Part shown: positions 34,573-42,860 of the stretch, piece after piece
Layout of the letters: each line of letters begins with the position of its first letter
Position numbering within the stretch: the first letter of the stretch is position 1
Source of the DNA: Acidobacteriota bacterium
GTDB lineage: Bacteria > Acidobacteriota > Blastocatellia > Pyrinomonadales > Pyrinomonadaceae
DNA: 64,000 nt
NCBI GenBank assembly: GCA_016700075.1
Contig: CP065000.1
Span: forward strand, 3,231,001-3,295,000
Reading direction: 5' to 3'
Notes under the pieces: model-generated
The model's input: only the letters and a program-made list of their open reading frames with translations
Told to the model about the DNA's origin: nothing
The model's database searches: none
Position numbers and translations under genes: made by a program

Positions 34573-34980
34573 TCATTCTGAAGTTCTTACGTATGCATTG
34601 CGGATGCGGGACGCCAGCAGAGGTGCGACGAGGAGGAATAGCATCCCAAATGCCATCAAACCGCCGCGCGTGACGTCGTAGTCCTCAAGAATTCGCTCGC
34701 TGCTGAGTCCGAGCAACAAACCCAATCCCAATTCGAATAGGAGCGTTAGAATCATCCACATCGCCCCGACGACGAGAAGCTGCCTGACAGTCTGAGCGTT
34801 GATCCATCGAATAAATACCATGGAAACTGCAAATATAAGTCCAAGGCCAATGTAGAATGCGACGCGACGGGCTGTAAAACTGCCTACCATCGGTGCAAGC
34901 AGAGCCTCGCGCAGGATGCCGTGGACGGTCTCCGCTAAGATAATGATAAGCCATGTGGCGAATCCGCGAAGTAAATACAT
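34573..34980 (-). CDS. Small integral membrane protein, unknown
   Basis: A 135-residue protein with four predicted membrane helices (about 3-25, 38-60, 66-92 and 108-125) and a charged GLSSERILEDYDVTRGG loop between helices 3 and 4. I recognise no named family. A good AAGGAGTATTTC ribosome-binding site precedes ATG 34980. It is convergent with the giant protein and divergent from the DUF255 gene, so it is transcribed alone. Confidence 0.7.
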   Translation of the reverse strand: MYLLRGFATWLIIILAETVHGILREALLAPMVGSFTARRVAFYIGLGLIFAVSMVFIRWINAQTVRQLLVVGAMWMILTLLFELGLGLLLGLSSERILEDYDVTRGGLMAFGMLFLLVAPLLASRIRNAYVRTSE

Positions 34981-35067
34981 GAAATACTCCTTCTCTACAA
35001 TCCTCTCATAGAGGCAGTCTTGGTGAACAGTTTTGCATTGGCAAAATTAGAGTGAAAGAATTGACCT

Positions 35068-37089
35068 ATGACCGACACGACACGAACGCCGAATCGCCTG
35101 AAAGACGAAACAAGTCCGTATCTGCAGCAGCACGCCAATAATCCCGTCGATTGGTATCCATGGTGCGATGAAGCATTTGAGCGGGCAAGGGCTGAAGATA
35201 AGCCCGTGATCGTCAGCATAGGCTACTCGGCGTGCCATTGGTGCCATGTGATGGAGCACGAAAGTTTCGAGGATGAGGAAGTCGCCGCGGTTATGAACGA
35301 GCGGTTCATAAACATCAAGGTCGATATGGAAGAACGGCCTGATGTCGATCAGATATACATGAGTTTCGTGCAGCTTACGACGGGACGCGGCGGTTGGCCG
35401 ATGAATGTTTTCGTCACGCCGGACAAACTGCCGTTCTTCGGCGGAACATATTTCCCGCCATCGCCGCGATACGGAATGCCGTCCTGGAGGCAAATATTAC
35501 TTAGTATCTCCGAGGCATGGAACGAGCGGCGTGATGAGCTGATGAGCTCAGCGGACGATATTCTCGGTGAGTTGCGGCGAATGACACAGACGGGTGGTTC
35601 GTCGCCGGTCAATTCCGAATTGCTCGATGTGGCCTATCAGAGTTTTGTGCGTTCGTTCGACGCGACCAATGGCGGTTGGGGCGGTGCACCTAAGTTCCCG
35701 CAGGCGATGTCGATGGACTTTCTCTTGAGATATTGGTATCGCACGGGCGAACAGAAGGCTCTTGATATGGTCGCCTTTACTGCGAAAAAGATGGCCCGCG
35801 GCGGAATTTATGACCAGCTCGGCGGCGGATTTCACCGTTATGCGGTCGATTCGATCTGGCTGGTGCCGCATTTTGAAAAGATGCTCTACGACAATGCTCA
35901 GTTGATCAGGCTGTACGTGCACCTTTTTCAGATCACCGGTGATGAAGAGTTTCGCTGCGTAGCTATCGAAACGATCGAGTATGTCATTCGCGAAATGCTC
36001 GACGAGAAAGGCGGATTCTACTCTGCTCAGGATGCCGACAGCGAAGGCGAAGAAGGGAAGTTTTTCGTATGGACGCCGGAGCAAGCGGCTGATGTATTAG
36101 GTGAAGATGATGCTGCTATATTCAACAAAACATATGATGTTGCGGCGTCTGGTAATTTTGAAGGGGCGAGCATATTGAATCTACGACGTATCCCAGATGA
36201 AGAGATACTTTCGACCCGCGAGAAGTTTACAGAAATGCGGGCAAGGCTCTTTTCGGAGAGGGAAATGCGTGTCAAGCCGCTGCGTGATGATAAGGTGCTG
36301 ACCGCATGGAACGGGCTGATGTTGGCTGCATTCTCGGAGAGCGGAAGGGTCTTTGGTGAGACGCGATATCTTCAGATTGCCCGAGCGAATGCCGACTTTC
36401 TCCTTTCGCAATTGTCCAAGGACGGACGTTTGCTGCGGACTTGGAAAGACGGCGAGGCGAAACTGAACGGATATATTGAGGACTACGCAAACCTAGTGGA
36501 TGGGCTTCTGGAATTGTTTCAGGCGACCGGCGAACTAAGATATCTGGATGCCTCGCGCTCGTTAGCTGACGCGATGATCGAGCATTTCTGGGACGATGAT
36601 GAGGGCGGTTTGTTCTTTACCTCAGACGATCATGAGGAACTTATCGTCCGCAACAAGGACTTTTACGACAACGCGACGCCGTCGGGAAACTCGGTCGCTG
36701 CTGACGTTTTCTTAAAACTGGAGCGGCTGACCGGCGAAGGGAAATATGAGAGCTACGCTGTGTCGATATTACGGTTGGCCGCAGGGAAGGCAGTCCGGCA
36801 TCCGCAGGCTTTCGGGCGAGCGTTGTCTGCCATGGAGTTTTCTATCGGTGAAAGCCGAGAGGTCGTCATAACGGGGCCTGTCGGAAGCGAGGTCGAAAGA
36901 ATTGTCGATATGGCTTATATGCCAAATGCTGTCATCGCAAAGCTTCGCGATGGAGATGATGAGGACAAGCTCCCGATATTCGAGGGACGCGAAGGAGGCG
37001 ATGCTAAGGTGTACGTCTGTAAGGAAATGGTTTGCGAACGCCCGATATTCAGTGCCGGCGAGTTGGCGGAATTACTGAGATCGACATAG
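35068..37089 (+). CDS. DUF255/YyaL-like thioredoxin-domain protein
   Basis: A 673-residue homologue of YyaL and of mammalian SPATA20. The N-terminal thioredoxin-like domain carries SIGYSACHWCHVMEHESFED (CxxC plus His near residue 55) and GRGGWPMNVFVTPDKLPFFG with the cis-Pro loop. The remainder resembles an (alpha/alpha)6 barrel of the N-acylglucosamine-epimerase/glycosidase type (for example GGGFHRYAVD, HFEKMLYDNAQL, YSAQDADSEGEEGKF). The biochemical function is not settled; a redox or sugar-related role is often assumed. Cytoplasmic, no signal peptide. Monocistronic by position. Confidence 0.9.
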   Translation: MTDTTRTPNRLKDETSPYLQQHANNPVDWYPWCDEAFERARAEDKPVIVSIGYSACHWCHVMEHESFEDEEVAAVMNERFINIKVDMEERPDVDQIYMSFVQLTTGRGGWPMNVFVTPDKLPFFGGTYFPPSPRYGMPSWRQILLSISEAWNERRDELMSSADDILGELRRMTQTGGSSPVNSELLDVAYQSFVRSFDATNGGWGGAPKFPQAMSMDFLLRYWYRTGEQKALDMVAFTAKKMARGGIYDQLGGGFHRYAVDSIWLVPHFEKMLYDNAQLIRLYVHLFQITGDEEFRCVAIETIEYVIREMLDEKGGFYSAQDADSEGEEGKFFVWTPEQAADVLGEDDAAIFNKTYDVAASGNFEGASILNLRRIPDEEILSTREKFTEMRARLFSEREMRVKPLRDDKVLTAWNGLMLAAFSESGRVFGETRYLQIARANADFLLSQLSKDGRLLRTWKDGEAKLNGYIEDYANLVDGLLELFQATGELRYLDASRSLADAMIEHFWDDDEGGLFFTSDDHEELIVRNKDFYDNATPSGNSVAADVFLKLERLTGEGKYESYAVSILRLAAGKAVRHPQAFGRALSAMEFSIGESREVVITGPVGSEVERIVDMAYMPNAVIAKLRDGDDEDKLPIFEGREGGDAKVYVCKEMVCERPIFSAGELAELLRST

Positions 37090-37090
37090 C

Positions 37091-37123
37091 AAAAAGGCCC
37101 GAACGCCTTATGCGATCGGGCCT
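37091..37123 (-). terminator. Terminator of Ala/Asn-rich lipoprotein A
   Basis: On the minus strand AGGCCCGA/TCGGGCCT (8 bp, 13-nt loop) is followed by a run of five T. It lies 26 bp after the lipoprotein stop and just after the convergent DUF255 gene end. Confidence 0.75.
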
Positions 37124-37148
37124 CGAATTGCTTCCAAGAAGCGACGAA

Positions 37149-37442
37149 CTATTTCTTGTCGTCTTTCTTCTCGTCTTTCTTGTCATCCGTTTTCGCAGCA
37201 TTAGCAGCAGTGTTCGAAGCCGTATTAGCAGCGTTCGAAACAGCATTAGCAGCGGTCTGAGCAGCGTTGGCAGCCGAATTGGCAGCCGTCTGAGCAGCAT
37301 TAGCAGCAGTCTGCATAGCGTTAGCGGCAGCATTTATCGCGTTAGCAGCAGCCTTGTTTGCATTGGTTGCGGTGTTGTCGCCGCAAGCCATACCGAGTGC
37401 ACCGAGTGCGAGAACGCCTGTGAGGGCAATAATTTTTTTCAT
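37149..37442 (-). CDS. Ala/Asn-rich small lipoprotein A
   Basis: A 97-residue exported protein: MKKIIALTGVLALGALGMAC is a lipoprotein signal with Cys20 as the likely acylated residue. The mature part is almost entirely Ala, Asn and Thr in AANAAQTAANA-type heptad-like repeats, predicted to be a long helix or coiled coil, and ends in a charged KTDDKKDEKKDDKK tail. It resembles Lpp-like outer-membrane lipoproteins in style, but not by recognisable homology. A paralogue lies 235 bp upstream on the same strand. Canonical promoter and terminator suggest high expression. Confidence 0.8.
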   Translation of the reverse strand: MKKIIALTGVLALGALGMACGDNTATNANKAAANAINAAANAMQTAANAAQTAANSAANAAQTAANAVSNAANTASNTAANAAKTDDKKDEKKDDKK

Positions 37443-37556
37443 AGCAAGAATATTCTCCTGTTCTTCTCAAAGATTAGATCTAATTTAAACCAGGGCCACG
37501 CAAGCATGACCATTGTTCCTTGACGTCAAAAAACGACAAAGTGCGGAACAACCGTC

Positions 37557-37585
37557 AATATAATTTTGTAATAGTGGCTTGTCAA
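37557..37585 (-). promoter_or_regulatory. Promoter of lipoprotein A
   Basis: On the minus strand TTGACA (37580-37585), 17-bp spacer, TATATT (37557-37562). Near-consensus. The leader to ATG 37442 would be about 108 nt. Confidence 0.8.
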
Positions 37586-37628
37586 GTGGCTAAAAAGCGA
37601 AAACCGGTCATCAAACCCGCGACAATTG

Positions 37629-37654
37629 AAAAGGCCTCGCCCGAAGGCGAGGCC
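37629..37654 (-). terminator. Terminator of lipoprotein B
   Basis: On the minus strand GGCCTCGCC-TTCG-GGCGAGGCC, a perfect 9-bp stem followed by TTTT. Located 23 bp downstream of the lipoprotein B stop codon; it separates B from the promoter of A. Confidence 0.75.
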
Positions 37655-37676
37655 CAAGTCAGGTTCCGAAAAGAGA

Positions 37677-37967
37677 TTACTTCTTGTCGGTGTTTGCCGG
37701 CTTAGCAGCATTAGCTGCCGTGTTGGTTGCCGGTTTGGCATCGTTGGCAGCAGGCTTAGCAGCCGTATTCGAAGCAGCCGTGTTGGTGGCGTTCGAAGCA
37801 GGTGCTGTTTCAGCAGCAGGCATGTTGGTCGCCGGTGTGTTTGCCGGTTTGACAGCGTTTGCATTATTAGCCGGCTTGTTTGCATTGTTAGCCGGAGCGT
37901 CGCCGCCGCAAGCCATGCCGAGAGCGCTGAGGCCGAGGACAGTTGAAAGTGCGATTACCTTTTTCAT
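37677..37967 (-). CDS. Ala/Asn/Pro-rich small lipoprotein B
   Basis: A 96-residue paralogue of lipoprotein A, starting MKKVIALSTVLGLSALGMAC with Cys20 the likely lipid-modified residue. The mature region is AN-, KPAN- and NTAA-rich and ends PANTDKK; compared with A it is richer in Pro, so it is less likely to be one continuous helix. ATG 37967 is preferred because it opens the lipoprotein signal and follows AGGAGT; an in-frame upstream ATG (38051) would destroy the signal. Own promoter and terminator. Function unknown. Confidence 0.8.
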   Translation of the reverse strand: MKKVIALSTVLGLSALGMACGGDAPANNANKPANNANAVKPANTPATNMPAAETAPASNATNTAASNTAAKPAANDAKPATNTAANAAKPANTDKK

Positions 37968-38003
37968 TTCTTTATTAAGACTCCTATTTCTTCTCAAAGT
38001 ATT

Positions 38004-38040
38004 TTCCCGTTTCCGGGAACTTGGCCGATCGAACACGGCC
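38004..38040 (-). promoter_or_regulatory. Tandem stem-loops in the lipoprotein B leader
   Basis: TTCCCG-GAAA-CGGGAA (38004-38019, GNRA tetraloop) and GGCCG/CGGCC (38023-38040) lie in the leader of about 100 nt between the promoter and ATG 37967. They may stabilise the mRNA or block degradation. The rest of the gap 37968-38289 is two divergent promoters and nothing else I can see. Confidence 0.5.
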
Positions 38041-38077
38041 TTTTGCTCCAAGCTCTTTCTTTCTCAGAGCAAACGTT

Positions 38078-38106
38078 AAGATAGAGATTGCTGATGCTTT
38101 TGTCAA
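38078..38106 (-). promoter_or_regulatory. Promoter of lipoprotein B
   Basis: On the minus strand TTGACA (38101-38106), 17-bp spacer, TATCTT (38078-38083). Same architecture as the promoter of lipoprotein A. Confidence 0.8.
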
Positions 38107-38172
38107 CAGAAAAACGGAGGCTTTTGAAAATATTTGTTTCGGCAATTTTCGCCGGAATCGAAGAAAAAAATG

Positions 38173-38201
38173 TTGACGCATGCGACATTGAGAATTTATC
38201 C
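38173..38201 (+). promoter_or_regulatory. Promoter of the GAF-GGDEF gene
   Basis: TTGACG (38173-38178), 17-bp spacer, TTATCC (38196-38201; TATCCT is shifted by one). Divergent from the lipoprotein B promoter about 65 bp away. Confidence 0.55.
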
Positions 38202-38289
38202 TAAAACGTGGGCTCCAAACGCCCGTCCCAGCCTCTCGGTACCTCTATCTAGCCTTCCCAAAGAGCCCGCTCAGAATCACCATTTGATC

Positions 38290-39477
38290 ATGTCTGAAAT
38301 CAAATTTCCCTCGGCCGCAGCAACGACTTTCATAGCCGCTTTCGGAGCTTTTGCGATAGGTATAGCAGAGATCGATGCCGGCGCACGTATCGTCATTTTT
38401 ATTCTGATCGTAGCCGCCGCCACCGGTTTGACCTACCTGCAGCTGAGAGAAACCGATCGTCCGACCACTCGGAACGAGGACGATCCTGTAGAGATCCTCG
38501 ATGAGATCGAATCCGCTCTGGGCGAACGAGAAACCGCTCTGGCGAGTTCGCTGCACATTCCGGATGCGTTTCGGATCATAGTGGCAAGACTTCGATCGGT
38601 CACCAATTTTAGAGGTGCGGCGTTGTGGTTAGAGGGAGACAGCGCCGACAAGATCCTTGTGGTCGAAACGGAGGGAGACCATCAAAAGGCCTTTATTGAC
38701 AAACGAGCGGCCAAAGGCAGCGGCTTGGCAGGCAGGGCTTGGGAAAGCGGAAGGGTGGAATCCGGTTTCGAGTCAACTGAGCAATTGCCGTCAGTCGCTA
38801 TGCCTCTGAAACGCGGGGCGGAGACAATAGCTGTCCTGCAATTGGTTTTTGAACCCAGTTATAACCTTGCCAGGATAGACCGTTCCGTCTTTGATGCGAT
38901 CGCTATTCGATCGGAGCCGGTGATAGGGGCGTCGTTGGCTTTTGAAAAGAATTCGACAAACGCACTGATCGATGAGTTGACAGGTATCCCGAATGAGCGA
39001 GCATTCTACCTAGTCTTGGAGCAGCACGTAGCTGAGTCCCAGCGTCGGGGAGCCGATCGCCCGATAACTGTCGTTGCATTGAACATAAGAGACTTTGACG
39101 CGATCGTGCTTGCGTACGGCGGGGCCGCCGGTGACCGCGTCCTAACGGCCGTTTCAGGGATACTAAAGGAACTTCTTCGTTCGATGGACACTATCACCCG
39201 TTCACGCGGCGACGAGTTTTTGATCGTTTTGCCGACGGCCACGCGAGAGATCGCGACGGAGATAGTAGCGAGGATACACAGTGCCTTTTACACCCGAAAG
39301 ATAGAGATCGTGAATGGTGAGAGGCTTGAGATCAGGTTGAACATCGGGTCCGCGCATTTTGGCGAAGATGGCGATACGCCTGCAAGGTTGCTTCAGTCAG
39401 CAAGGCGTACAAGGGAATCCCGCCGTGACCTGCCTTCGGTACGTATAATCGATTTTCCGAACGACACGGCTGTTTGA
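38290..39477 (+). CDS. Membrane-anchored GAF-GGDEF protein (putative diguanylate cyclase)
   Basis: A 395-residue protein from ATG 38290 with two hydrophobic segments in the first 50 residues, a GAF-like domain (about 75-215; ATALASSLHIP then FRGAALWLEGDS) and a GGDEF domain (about 225-380; LIDELTGIPNERAFYLVLEQ). The active-site loop reads RSRGDEFLIVLP, that is RGDEF, a variant known to be active in some cyclases. No EAL domain, so the likely output is c-di-GMP synthesis. A PilZ protein 7 kb downstream could be an effector, but that link is inference. The upstream in-frame ATG at 38134 gives a non-homologous extension. Confidence 0.87.
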   Translation: MSEIKFPSAAATTFIAAFGAFAIGIAEIDAGARIVIFILIVAAATGLTYLQLRETDRPTTRNEDDPVEILDEIESALGERETALASSLHIPDAFRIIVARLRSVTNFRGAALWLEGDSADKILVVETEGDHQKAFIDKRAAKGSGLAGRAWESGRVESGFESTEQLPSVAMPLKRGAETIAVLQLVFEPSYNLARIDRSVFDAIAIRSEPVIGASLAFEKNSTNALIDELTGIPNERAFYLVLEQHVAESQRRGADRPITVVALNIRDFDAIVLAYGGAAGDRVLTAVSGILKELLRSMDTITRSRGDEFLIVLPTATREIATEIVARIHSAFYTRKIEIVNGERLEIRLNIGSAHFGEDGDTPARLLQSARRTRESRRDLPSVRIIDFPNDTAV

Positions 39478-39504
39478 CGCTTTGCGAAACGCAGGCTCAG
39501 GCTT

Positions 39505-39543
39505 AAACTCTCTCGTAGTTGATGTGGCTACGCGGGAGTTTTT
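39505..39543 (+). promoter_or_regulatory. Hairpin sequestering the kinase ribosome-binding site
   Basis: AAACTCTCTCGTAG/CTACGCGGGAGTTT pairs over 14 positions with one wobble and one mismatch. The GGGAG at 39534-39538, 8 bp before ATG 39547, is inside the right arm. It could be a translational switch or a weak terminator of the upstream gene (TTTTT follows). Confidence 0.55.
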
Positions 39544-39546
39544 CCT

Positions 39547-42432
39547 ATGCAAGTCGGCGATAAAATTGGCCGCTATATCATCCGGGATAAAATCGGTGCC
39601 GGAGGCATGGGCGATGTCTTCTTGGCTCATGACGAAAGCTTGCGGCGAGATGTCGCAATAAAGATGCTCGGCGGCGATGCCGTCAACGATCCCGAAAGGC
39701 TCTCGCGTTTTGCACAGGAAGCGAAGGCTGCGTCCGCTCTCAATCATCCGAATATTCTCACGATCTACGAATTCGTAGAGGACAACGAAATTCATTATTT
39801 GGTGACCGAGTTCGTGGCCGGCAGGCCGCTGCGCGATCTGATCATATCGAGGGATCTGCAATTCGAGCAGGCACTCAAGATCGCGGAACAAACTGCCTTT
39901 GCGTTGGATGCAGCACATTCCTCGGGCATAATTCATCGCGACATTAAACCCGATAATCTGATGATCCGCGAAGACGGGATCGTCAAAGTGTTGGATTTCG
40001 GCTTGGCGAAGCTGACCGAGAACGCGGTGTCGAACGAAGACGACGAGACGAGGGAGCTGTTTCAGACGAAAGCGGGGCAGATATTCGGGACGGCGAATTA
40101 CATGTCGCCGGAACAGGTGCGTGGGGTTCCGGATATCGACGGAAGGGCTGATATCTGGAGCTTGGGCGCAATGATGCACGAAATGTTCGCGGGCAAACCG
40201 CCGTTCAATGGTTCGACGTCCAGCGACATTATTGCCTCAATATTGAAAACGGACCCCCCGACGCTTCCAAGCGTAATGGCTGACTGTCCGCCGGAACTCG
40301 AACGCATCGTCAAAAAGGCCCTCAAAAAGGACCGTGCCGAAAGGTACCAAAGTGCTCGAGAACTTGGGCTGGATGTAAGAGCGCTAAGGAAACACGTCGA
40401 ATTTTCAAAGGAGTATGAACGGACAGAAGGGAATCTCTCGGCGGGTCAGGCTCCGGTGTCGGCGGAGATACAAGAGGGGAGCGTTGCAAAAAAGCGAAGA
40501 CCGTGGTTTTGGCTGTTAGTGCCGGTGTTGGCGGCGGCAGGCGTTATTCCCACTGCATTGATCTATTTTCAGTCGAGTAATGGTTTCTCCTCAGAAAATA
40601 TCCAAATCGCCGAGATCGCAAGCTGGGCAAGCCAACCGGGCGAGGTTTACGTTTCAGGATCATTTTCTCCGGACGGAAAGATGATCGCGTTCTCATCAAG
40701 CAAGAACGGCGGCAAACAGATCTTTGTGAAACAAGCGACGGCCGGCGAAGCGGTTCAGGTCACGCAAGGCGACGCAAGCTGTGAAAATCCGGTCTGGTCG
40801 CCGAACGGTGACGAGATCGCATATTTTTCGGATCGCGGGGGCAAGCCGGGAATATGGCGCATTCCAATACTCGGTGGTTCGGCTCAACTTGTAAGCGAAT
40901 TGAAGGACGGTGCGGCCGCCATCCGCGGTTGGCTGGCATCGGGCCATATATATTTTGAGGCTGATTCCGAACTACAAAGGGTCAATGCCGCCGGCGGGGT
41001 GCCGGAGCGTATGACCGGTTTCAAGGACGCTCAGCTTGCAGTCCGGAACGTAACCGTCTCGAGCGACGGTAAGAAAACGGCATTCACGGTTGCGAACGAA
41101 AGCTCGTGGGTGCTTTTAGCCGGCGATGAGAACGGCCGCAGCGGAAAAGAGATCTTTACGGGTGATTCTGAAGTGCGAAACATAGTCTGGCTGCCTTCGG
41201 GCGAAGGCCTCGTTTTCTCGACGCAGACTAGCGGGCGATTTCAGCTATTCGGCGCTGATATGCGAGGCGGTCAGCCGCGGCAATTGATGAATTCGGAACG
41301 TGACATTTTCGCTCTGGACGTCGCGTCAGATGGGTCGAAAATATTGTTGGGCTCCGCAAAAGAGGAGTCGGACATTTGGGCCGTTTCCGGGGGCCGAGAG
41401 TTTCCTGTAGCGTCAGAGATCAATTCGGAGCTTTGGCCCGATGTCTCACCTGACGGCAAGAGGCTCGTATTCCAGTCATCTAAAGAACTGAGTTTGGGAA
41501 ACGATCTTTTCACCGGCAAGCTAAGATCTAAGGAAATTGGGACAGAGAATCCGCAGGCGCAAGTCTCTGAAAAAGGATTTCTTCCTGTATTCTCGCCTGA
41601 CGGAAAACGCGTCGCTTTCCTAAGCGTCGAAGGTGAGAAGTATGTTCTGAACGTCGTTGCGTCTTCTGGAGGGGCGACGGTAAAGCTTACCAAGGATGGC
41701 GTCTCGCCGCCGTCGTATTCGATCCTGCCATATCTTCGTGTGCAGGCTAATGAATTCAGTTGGTCGCCTGACGGACAGCGGATCGCCTTTGCATCACGCA
41801 GAAACGGAGTATCGAACATTTGGACGGCAGGCGTGGATGGCGAGGGAGAAAAGCCTTTTACATCCAATGAGTACGGGGAAGTCTATTTTTATTCGCCAAT
41901 TTGGTCGCCAGACGGAAACTCGGTTGCTTTTACGACCAGAATGCGCGAAACCGGAGCTGACGGCAAACAGAAGTACGGCGTGCGTATTGCATCGGAAGAC
42001 GGAGTAGCACGAGAACTGTACGGCGGCAGCAGGTTTGTCAGGTCGCTCGGTTGGACAGCGGACGGCGGTGGGTTGATAATCGCCTTGCCGGAACAGCAAG
42101 AGACGGGGCGTACGTTTTCAGACGTCGAGATCGGAATGATCAACGTCGCTGATATGAAGTATTTGAAGGCCGCGTTATTAAAGAGCGCGTATTCGGGCAA
42201 TATTTTTCTTTCCAAAGACCGAACATTGATGGTATTTTCTGCTCGGAGAGAGGGAACAGACGATATTTGGACATTGTCGTTGGGCGGCGGTACAGAACGA
42301 AAGCTGACGAAGAACAGCGACCCGCGTCTTTTTTATTCTTCGCTTGCGGTTTCGCCTAACGGTGATTCCATATATTTCGGAAAACAATCAAGATATAGCC
42401 TTCTTTCAATGGTCACAAACTTCAAACAGTAG
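39547..42432 (+). CDS. Transmembrane Ser/Thr protein kinase with TolB-like propeller
   Basis: A 961-residue Hanks-type kinase. Residues 9-275 form the catalytic domain: IGAGGMGDVFLAHD, VAIKML, the catalytic loop HRDIKPDNLMI, DFGLAK and GTANYMSPEQ are all intact. A single membrane helix lies at about 319-340. The outer part (about 355-960) is a PD40/TolB-like beta-propeller with repeated SPDGK, SPNGDEIAYFS and SPDGQRIAFASRRNG blades. Such fusions are common in Acidobacteria and probably sense periplasmic ligands. It is followed at 9 bp by a BON-domain gene and likely forms an operon with it and a papain-like protease. Confidence 0.94.
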   Translation: MQVGDKIGRYIIRDKIGAGGMGDVFLAHDESLRRDVAIKMLGGDAVNDPERLSRFAQEAKAASALNHPNILTIYEFVEDNEIHYLVTEFVAGRPLRDLIISRDLQFEQALKIAEQTAFALDAAHSSGIIHRDIKPDNLMIREDGIVKVLDFGLAKLTENAVSNEDDETRELFQTKAGQIFGTANYMSPEQVRGVPDIDGRADIWSLGAMMHEMFAGKPPFNGSTSSDIIASILKTDPPTLPSVMADCPPELERIVKKALKKDRAERYQSARELGLDVRALRKHVEFSKEYERTEGNLSAGQAPVSAEIQEGSVAKKRRPWFWLLVPVLAAAGVIPTALIYFQSSNGFSSENIQIAEIASWASQPGEVYVSGSFSPDGKMIAFSSSKNGGKQIFVKQATAGEAVQVTQGDASCENPVWSPNGDEIAYFSDRGGKPGIWRIPILGGSAQLVSELKDGAAAIRGWLASGHIYFEADSELQRVNAAGGVPERMTGFKDAQLAVRNVTVSSDGKKTAFTVANESSWVLLAGDENGRSGKEIFTGDSEVRNIVWLPSGEGLVFSTQTSGRFQLFGADMRGGQPRQLMNSERDIFALDVASDGSKILLGSAKEESDIWAVSGGREFPVASEINSELWPDVSPDGKRLVFQSSKELSLGNDLFTGKLRSKEIGTENPQAQVSEKGFLPVFSPDGKRVAFLSVEGEKYVLNVVASSGGATVKLTKDGVSPPSYSILPYLRVQANEFSWSPDGQRIAFASRRNGVSNIWTAGVDGEGEKPFTSNEYGEVYFYSPIWSPDGNSVAFTTRMRETGADGKQKYGVRIASEDGVARELYGGSRFVRSLGWTADGGGLIIALPEQQETGRTFSDVEIGMINVADMKYLKAALLKSAYSGNIFLSKDRTLMVFSARREGTDDIWTLSLGGGTERKLTKNSDPRLFYSSLAVSPNGDSIYFGKQSRYSLLSMVTNFKQ

Positions 42433-42441
42433 GAGAAAATT

Positions 42442-42843
42442 ATGAGACACCTTTCGTTCGGGACGGCGTTCCTGTTCTTTGTCCTGGTCTTTGCGTCCTC
42501 GGGTTCGGCATCGGCTCAAAGAGTCGACTGCAGGACCGTGACCGATGACCAGCTTGTTGAGACGCTGATGACAGCCGTCGGTGCGAAGTACGCCGATCAA
42601 ATGGAACACATCAACATCCGGAGCAAGGATCGCGTGGTGACGTTAGAGGGTTGGGCGACCACGAAGAAGGTTCGCAGCGATATTGAAAAGATCATCAAAA
42701 AGACCAAGTGCGTAAAGAAGGTGGTCAATAGACTCACCATCGGGGTCGGCGGCGGCTGCGGTCCGGGGACAAAGCCATGCGGCACGATATGCATACCTAT
42801 CGATGAGACATGCAACATCGGCAAAGGTTCGAAAGGCGACTAA
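42442..42843 (+). CDS. Secreted BON-domain protein
   Basis: A 133-residue exported protein with signal peptide (MRHLSFGTAFLFFVLVFASS, then ASAQ). It has a BON-type domain (about 35-100): DDQLVETLMTAV, INIRSKDRVVTLEGWATTKK and IEKIIKKTKCVKKVVNRLTI. BON domains bind membranes or polysaccharide. The tail CGPGTKPCGTICIPIDETC is a Cys-rich cap, likely disulfide-linked. An AGGAGA ribosome-binding site precedes ATG 42442; the gene lies 9 bp after the kinase and 17 bp before the protease, so all three are probably made together. Confidence 0.85.
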   Translation: MRHLSFGTAFLFFVLVFASSGSASAQRVDCRTVTDDQLVETLMTAVGAKYADQMEHINIRSKDRVVTLEGWATTKKVRSDIEKIIKKTKCVKKVVNRLTIGVGGGCGPGTKPCGTICIPIDETCNIGKGSKGD

Positions 42844-42860
42844 CGATCAACGAGCAACCG

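Noticed and set aside
37684..38079. Plus-strand frame of 131 codons rich in Ala/Leu/Val
   Set aside because: It is the complement of the Ala/Asn repeat of lipoprotein B, which has its own promoter, ribosome-binding site and lipobox; repetitive Ala codons keep several frames open.
39397..40179. Minus-strand frame of 260 codons
   Set aside because: Antisense to the kinase catalytic domain, whose motifs are complete on the plus strand.
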